From Pseudomonadales bacterium (GTDB lineage Bacteria; Pseudomonadota; Gammaproteobacteria; Pseudomonadales; JAHRWD01): 41,117 bases of DNA. Position numbers and translations under genes: made by a program. Each line of letters opens with the position of its first letter. Within the stretch, counting starts at the first letter, position 1. Location of the stretch: assembly GCA_019090315.1 (NCBI GenBank), contig JAHRWD010000045.1:1-41117 (forward strand). The letters run 5' to 3'. The notes below the pieces were generated by a model that saw only the letters and a program-made list of their open reading frames with translations, was not told the DNA's origin and ran no database searches. Positions 36,483-41,117 of this stretch are shown in pieces.

Positions 36483-38003
36483 GTGAATAAACTCTCCCGT
36501 ACCCGCTCCGCTTTAGACCGTATCGAAAAAGCCGGTAATGCGCTGCCCCACCCGACGCTTCTTTTTGTATTCCTGAGCCTGCTGGTAATTGTGCTTTCGG
36601 CGCTTTTTTACAGTATTGGTACAGCCGTTATTCATCCGCTAAATGGCAACTCGATAAGCGTTGTTAATTTGCTGAGCCTGGATGGGTTTAACCGTATCAC
36701 CGGTAATATGGTTAAGAATTTCACTGGTTTTGCACCGGTCGGCCCGGTGCTGGTGGTTATGCTGGGGATTGGTATTGCTGAAAAATCAGGACTTATTCAA
36801 AGCCTGCTCAAACTGCTGGTATTAAAAGCGCCTGATACCCTGCTTACGTTTATTGTGGTTTTCGCAGGGGTGATGTCGAGCATCGCCGTTGATTCAGGTT
36901 ATGTGGTGTTAATCCCTGTCAGTGGCATGGTTTTCCTGGCGGCTGGCCGTAATCCCATTGCCGGTATCGCCGCTAGCTTCGCCGGTGTCTCCGCCGGATT
37001 CAGCGCTAATTTATTGATCGGTCCTGTGGACGCCATTTTAGGCGGCATATCCACCGAAGCAGCCCAGTTACTCGATCCCGGTTATGAAGTAGCAGCCACC
37101 GGTAACTATTATTTTATAATCGCTTCGACCCTGTTGCTGTCGATTGCCGGCACCTGGGTAACTGAAAAATTTGTAATGCCTTCACTGGATGGCTCCAGTA
37201 CAGATAATCAGGCCGAGTCTGTATCTCTGCATCTGCCAGCGGCTGAGAGAAAAGCACTTAAATACACTGGCTTACTGGTGCTGGTCATTGGCGCGCTGCT
37301 TGTTTGGGGGCTAGTGCCGGAACAGGGTTTTCTTCGCAATCCCGAAACCAGCTCAATCATCAAATCACCCTTTATGTCCGGATTGATCGCGATCATATTC
37401 CTGATTGCTGCGCTTTGCGGCACGGTTTACGGATATATCAGCGGCACCTTCAGCAACGGCAATGACATTGTTGAAGCGATGGAAGACACCATGAGGATAA
37501 TGGCCACCTATATCGTGTTGATGTTTTTTGCCGCCCAGTTCGTTGCATTTTTTAGCTGGACTAACCTTGGCCTGGTACTAGCAGTTGAGGGTGCTGATCT
37601 GCTTAAAGCTGCTGGTTTTAGTGCTATTCCGCTAATGATCTGCTTTGTCGCATTCTGCGCACTCTCTAACCTGTTCATCGGCAGCGCATCCGCCAAATGG
37701 GCGATCATGGCTCCGATATTTGTACCGATGCTGATGTTGTCGGGAATCTCTCCAGAGCTGACCCAGGCAGCCTATCGGGTTGGCGACAGCAGCACCAATA
37801 TCATCACCCCACTTATGCCCTACTTCGCACTGGTCTATGCATTTGTAAAACGCTATGACAAAGACGCTGGCATGGGCACCATGATCGTGTTGATGCTGCC
37901 CTACTCCCTGATCTTTTTGCTGACCTGGAGCCTGATGTTAGCGGTATGGATATTTGCCGGATGGCCCCTTGGGCCTGGTGTTTCAACGCTATATGCAGGA
38001 TAG
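36483..38003 (+). CDS. AbgT-family transporter
   Basis: This 506-residue membrane protein has about 11-13 helices, starting MNKLSRTRSALDRIEKAGNALPHP, which matches the AbgT family. The segments VAVDSGYV-like SSIAVDSGYVVLIP, FAGVSAGFSANLL and RVGDSSTNIITPLMPYF are family signatures; members move p-aminobenzoyl-glutamate or export sulfonamides. It begins with GTG at 36483. The ribosome binding site is weak. It is monocistronic by spacing. Confidence 0.92.
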   Translation: MNKLSRTRSALDRIEKAGNALPHPTLLFVFLSLLVIVLSALFYSIGTAVIHPLNGNSISVVNLLSLDGFNRITGNMVKNFTGFAPVGPVLVVMLGIGIAEKSGLIQSLLKLLVLKAPDTLLTFIVVFAGVMSSIAVDSGYVVLIPVSGMVFLAAGRNPIAGIAASFAGVSAGFSANLLIGPVDAILGGISTEAAQLLDPGYEVAATGNYYFIIASTLLLSIAGTWVTEKFVMPSLDGSSTDNQAESVSLHLPAAERKALKYTGLLVLVIGALLVWGLVPEQGFLRNPETSSIIKSPFMSGLIAIIFLIAALCGTVYGYISGTFSNGNDIVEAMEDTMRIMATYIVLMFFAAQFVAFFSWTNLGLVLAVEGADLLKAAGFSAIPLMICFVAFCALSNLFIGSASAKWAIMAPIFVPMLMLSGISPELTQAAYRVGDSSTNIITPLMPYFALVYAFVKRYDKDAGMGTMIVLMLPYSLIFLLTWSLMLAVWIFAGWPLGPGVSTLYAG

Positions 38004-38075
38004 AAATCCTATTGCTATCCGCGTCCCCTTGTTCAATTCACGATTGAAACAACAATGTCATGACCATCTTTTGAA

Positions 38076-38957
38076 ATGACAAAAACAGTTGGCATAGGCA
38101 TTTTATCGTGGAAAGCGCATGAAACACTTGAGGCTTCGTTAAAGAGCTATCGAGACAATGGGTTCCTGGATCTGTTTGATCAACGAATGATTTATTTCTC
38201 GGATCTATCGGATGTAGATAAACAAATCGCAGCTACATATGAGTGGAGTTATTCAGGCGGTGCCAACGAAGGTATCGCTGGCGGTATGAAGAAGCTCGCA
38301 GAAAATATGGATACGGATTATATTCTTCTTCTGCAAAATGATAATCCAATTGTCGAGAGTGCGGAGTTTGCAGAGCAGCATATTCGTAAAGCCGTAGAAT
38401 TAATGGATGATAATAGAGTTGATTTATGTCGCATGAGACATAGATGGAAAGTTGGCGAAGGGTTTGCTGATGTCTCAAAATATTTGAAATTTTTTCCCGT
38501 ACAGGATGTTGATCAGAGTTTTATTCCACAGGAGCATGGTTTCAAAAACGTCGAATATAAAGACAGCATCAGGAAAAAAATATTACGGGTTCTACGTTTT
38601 AGAAAAACCCATAAATTAAAAGGAAGAAGTATTTTTATAGAGAGCAAGCCTGATCAAATTTACCCCGACAACATTAAACGTGATGGTGAGTTTTTTATAA
38701 TTGATAGCTCGATTCTGGACTTTACCGATCAATGTTTGTTGATTTCAAAAAAAATGTGGTTAGATGTTTTTATCCCATTTGTAGAGGCTAACCCATCTTC
38801 TAGAACCCCAAATGGTTTTCAGGCCCCTGAAATTTGTATTAATCGTGGTTGGTGGAGAAGGAAACATTTTAAAATTGCACAGGGTTTAGGACTGTTTAGT
38901 CATGCACGGCATGATGGCTCGTTTCGGGTCGAGCATCACACCAACAGCAAGCTCTAA
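38076..38957 (+). CDS. Orphan GT-A-like glycosyltransferase family protein
   Basis: This 293-residue protein begins MTKTVGIGILSWKAHETLEA, and has a LLLQNDNPIVES segment where GT-A enzymes hold the nucleotide-sugar metal site (NDN in place of DxD). The C-terminal half is basic and aromatic. It is assigned to glycosyltransferases by fold resemblance only, and the substrate is unknown. Part of the gene (about 38500-38770) is richer in A and T than its neighbours, and no polysaccharide genes flank it, so recent transfer is possible. The ribosome binding site is weak. Confidence 0.6.
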   Translation: MTKTVGIGILSWKAHETLEASLKSYRDNGFLDLFDQRMIYFSDLSDVDKQIAATYEWSYSGGANEGIAGGMKKLAENMDTDYILLLQNDNPIVESAEFAEQHIRKAVELMDDNRVDLCRMRHRWKVGEGFADVSKYLKFFPVQDVDQSFIPQEHGFKNVEYKDSIRKKILRVLRFRKTHKLKGRSIFIESKPDQIYPDNIKRDGEFFIIDSSILDFTDQCLLISKKMWLDVFIPFVEANPSSRTPNGFQAPEICINRGWWRRKHFKIAQGLGLFSHARHDGSFRVEHHTNSKL

Positions 38958-39028
38958 CCGTCTGCTAGTGATAACCTTCCATTCTCTCCCTGCCTACGAC
39001 GCTGTAATCGTTCAAAGCCGATAATCCC

Positions 39029-40498
39029 ATGACTTCTAATCCCTCCTCATCCAGCCACGATAAACCCAATAGAAACATCGGCATTATCATTGGGCTAAGC
39101 CTGTTTAGTTTAATTCTACTTTTGCCCACACCAGATGGTGCATCCGTCGAAGCGATGCGAGTGCTAGCGGTGGTCGCGTTGATGGCATCCCTGTGGATCT
39201 CCGAAGCAATCCCCGTGGCTGCCACCGCACTGCTACCAATTGTGCTGTACCCGCTGCTTGGCATCATGAAATCCTCCCAGGTTACCGGCTCCTATGCTAA
39301 TCATCTGATCTATCTTTTTATGGGTGGGTTTTTGATTGCGGTGACAATGGAAAGATGGAACCTGCACAAACGTATTGCTCTGCATGTCATCCTGCGAGCC
39401 GGCAGCTCACCCCAGGCGGTGATTTTGGGGTTTATGATTGCTACCGCTTTTCTTTCAATGTGGGTCAGCAATACCGCCACTACTATGATGATGCTCACCA
39501 TCGCCCTGGCACTTGTAAAGCAATTTGATACTAATAAGCCACAATCGACTGATCTAAATGATAATTTCTCTACTGCACTGATGCTTGGAATTGCCTATGC
39601 CGCATCGGTGGGTGGTACCGCAACACTGATCGGCACGCCACCCAATGCGATATTGGCAGGTGTTTTTGAAGAGATGTACCACCAGCGTATTACCTTTGCA
39701 GGATGGATGGCTATCGCACTTCCCCTCTCTATTTGTATGCTGATCTGCATCTGGTGGTACCTAACCCGCTGGGCGTACCCATCCCAAATGGAGACCATTC
39801 CCGGCGGCCGAGAATCAATCAAAGCAGAGCTGGAAAAGCTGGGGCCAGTTACCTCGGAAGAGCGCTGGGTATTTGGTGTTTTCATAGGCGCAGCACTGTG
39901 CTGGATAGTACGAGGGTTCATCGATTGGCAACCGATCGAATTAGTACAGGATTCAACCATCGCAATCGCCGCTGCACTGCTGCTATTTCTTTTGCCCTCC
40001 AAATCCCAAAAGGGCGAAAGGCTGCTCAACTGGGATACCGCGGTTAAAATTCCCTGGGATGTGATCGTACTGTTTGGCGGTGGTTTTGCGATAGCCAAAG
40101 GGTTCAGCCATACGGGTCTAACCGACTGGATCGCCGGTCAATTTACATTACTGGAAGGCATGAATCTTATAGTGATCATAGGTTTAATTGTTACCTCCGT
40201 TATTTTCCTTACCGAAGTAACTTCCAATACCGCAACTGCTTCACTGCTGCTACCACTGATGGGCGCGCTGGCTATCACGCTGCATATGGATCCCTATATG
40301 CTCATGGCTGCCACCGCCCTGGCCTGCTCTTATGCGTTTATGTTACCGGCGGCAACGCCCCCCAATGCAATTGTTTATAGCAGTCGGCATGTCACGATCA
40401 TGCAGATGGTAAAGACTGGGATATTTATCAATATTCTTGGTGCTTTGCTTCTTACTGTGGCATTTGGTGTTGTAATCCCGGCCCTGACCCAAAATTGA
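39029..40498 (+). CDS. DASS-family sodium/anion symporter
   Basis: This 489-residue membrane protein has about 11-12 helices and begins with a polar, serine-rich N-terminus. The signatures of the divalent anion:Na+ symporter (SLC13) family are present as two pseudo-repeats, MWVSNTATTMMM and TEVTSNTATASLLLPL, the SNT motifs that bind Na+ and carboxylate. GTATLIGTPPNAI and LPAATPPNAIVY are also typical. The likely substrate is a C4-dicarboxylate, citrate or sulfate. It begins with ATG at 39029. Confidence 0.92.
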   Translation: MTSNPSSSSHDKPNRNIGIIIGLSLFSLILLLPTPDGASVEAMRVLAVVALMASLWISEAIPVAATALLPIVLYPLLGIMKSSQVTGSYANHLIYLFMGGFLIAVTMERWNLHKRIALHVILRAGSSPQAVILGFMIATAFLSMWVSNTATTMMMLTIALALVKQFDTNKPQSTDLNDNFSTALMLGIAYAASVGGTATLIGTPPNAILAGVFEEMYHQRITFAGWMAIALPLSICMLICIWWYLTRWAYPSQMETIPGGRESIKAELEKLGPVTSEERWVFGVFIGAALCWIVRGFIDWQPIELVQDSTIAIAAALLLFLLPSKSQKGERLLNWDTAVKIPWDVIVLFGGGFAIAKGFSHTGLTDWIAGQFTLLEGMNLIVIIGLIVTSVIFLTEVTSNTATASLLLPLMGALAITLHMDPYMLMAATALACSYAFMLPAATPPNAIVYSSRHVTIMQMVKTGIFINILGALLLTVAFGVVIPALTQN

Positions 40499-40732
40499 AC
40501 TAGAACTAATGCACCTAATCAGCTTAGCTTTGCTGACCCTGGATCTTATCCATCACGACGTCTAAAGAGCAGCCATTTGTTTGCTATGTCCAGAAAGTGA
40601 ACCACCACAATAACTCCCTCGCCATTTGAACCTCCACACGAGGTAATTCAACAGACCAATTAGTAGTTTTATGTAATCAATATGTCATAGCTATTTGATA
40701 GTGTTCACATTCCCTCATTTTGGTCATGTGTT

Positions 40733-41117
40733 ATGAATAGCCCAATGAAAATAGATGTTGAAACAGACTTCAGCAGCTTACATCTCGCCTCTCTGGATGA
40801 GTTAAGCCAGAACATTGGTAGCTCGAATGAAGGCCTGACTAGTAAAGACGTTATTGAACGACAGCAAAAATACGGCCCCAATGAGTTACGGGTTAAACAG
40901 GATACGCCGGCCTATATACGCTTCCTAAACCAGTTTGCGAATTTCTTCGCGATTCTGCTAATGGTCGGTGGCGCTTTGGCCCTGCTGGCGGAACAACTGG
41001 ATCCGGGCCAGGGTAACCTTTACATTGCTAGCGCCCTGTTCGGGGTGGTGTTACTGAATGCACTGTTTACCTTTATTCAGGAATACCAAAGCGAAAAAAT
41101 CATGGACAGCTTTCGCG
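40733..41117 (+). CDS. P-type cation-transporting ATPase, N-terminal part (cut by window end)
   Basis: The frame opens with ATG at 40733 and runs to the window edge, giving 128 complete residues. The N-terminal cation-ATPase domain is clear: LDELSQNIGSS, then GLTSKDVIERQQKYGPNELR and the first membrane segments FLNQFANFFAILLMVGGALA and YIASALFGVVLLNALFTF. These match P2-type (Ca2+ or Na+/K+-like) ATPases. The phosphorylation motif lies outside the window, so ion specificity cannot be judged. Confidence 0.88.
   Translation, partial: MNSPMKIDVETDFSSLHLASLDELSQNIGSSNEGLTSKDVIERQQKYGPNELRVKQDTPAYIRFLNQFANFFAILLMVGGALALLAEQLDPGQGNLYIASALFGVVLLNALFTFIQEYQSEKIMDSFR

Noticed and set aside
40523..40580. 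Short minus-strand coding-like stretch (DVVMDKIQGQQS) after the DASS gene
   Set aside because: An in-frame stop lies 18 codons upstream and there is no start; too short to call even as a remnant.

Overview
The window is 41 kb of bacterial chromosome, almost certainly from a free-living, probably marine gammaproteobacterium of the Pseudomonadales type. The evidence is a complete Na+-translocating NADH:quinone reductase (nqr) operon followed by apbE, nqrM and sthA; the gene order trxB..aat..bpt-infA-clpA-clpS-csp, which as I recall it matches the Pseudomonas order; and a TrpR-type repressor. No rRNA, tRNA, CRISPR array or insertion sequence was seen. The species cannot be named from the sequence alone.

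Region 1 (1-6235) is energy metabolism. It holds the end of nqrB, then nqrC, D, E and F, the flavin transferase apbE, the maturation factor nqrM, and the soluble transhydrogenase sthA. Region 2 (6344-16703) is a protein quality-control and translation block: a Sel1-repeat protein, thioredoxin reductase, an MscS-type channel, then the bacterial N-degron set (aat, bpt, clpS, clpA) with infA and a cold-shock gene. A lone tyrosine recombinase interrupts this block between aat and bpt. A perfect 19-bp inverted repeat overlaps its predicted promoter.

Region 3 (16970-23108) has an enoyl-CoA hydratase and a glutathione S-transferase on the minus strand. Divergent from them is a trpR-trpE-trpG operon with a near-consensus TrpR operator set against the trpR start codon. 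This operon appears to run on into a di-iron fatty-acid-hydroxylase-family protein and an unusual acyl-CoA-dehydrogenase-like protein. Region 4 (23171-30443) is a two-gene signalling operon. It encodes a 1746-residue protein (degenerate kinase domain, AAA ATPase, long helical region, GAF, histidine kinase) and a REC-PAS-histidine kinase-REC hybrid. It ends at a terminator hairpin whose loop is the stop codon.

Region 5 (30480-41117) is mixed metabolism and transport: a zinc alcohol dehydrogenase, a VF530-type small protein, two unrelated FAD oxidoreductases, a heterodimeric MaoC-type dehydratase pair, an AbgT-family transporter, an orphan GT-A-like glycosyltransferase, a DASS-family anion transporter, and the start of a P-type cation ATPase cut by the window edge.

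The best candidates for something new are (i) the integrase-plus-palindrome unit in an otherwise conserved locus, (ii) the apparent TrpR control of a lipid-modifying gene pair together with an atypical TrpE, and (iii) the giant hybrid kinase whose Ser/Thr kinase domain has lost its catalytic aspartates. All functions are inferred from sequence motifs recalled by eye; no database search was possible.
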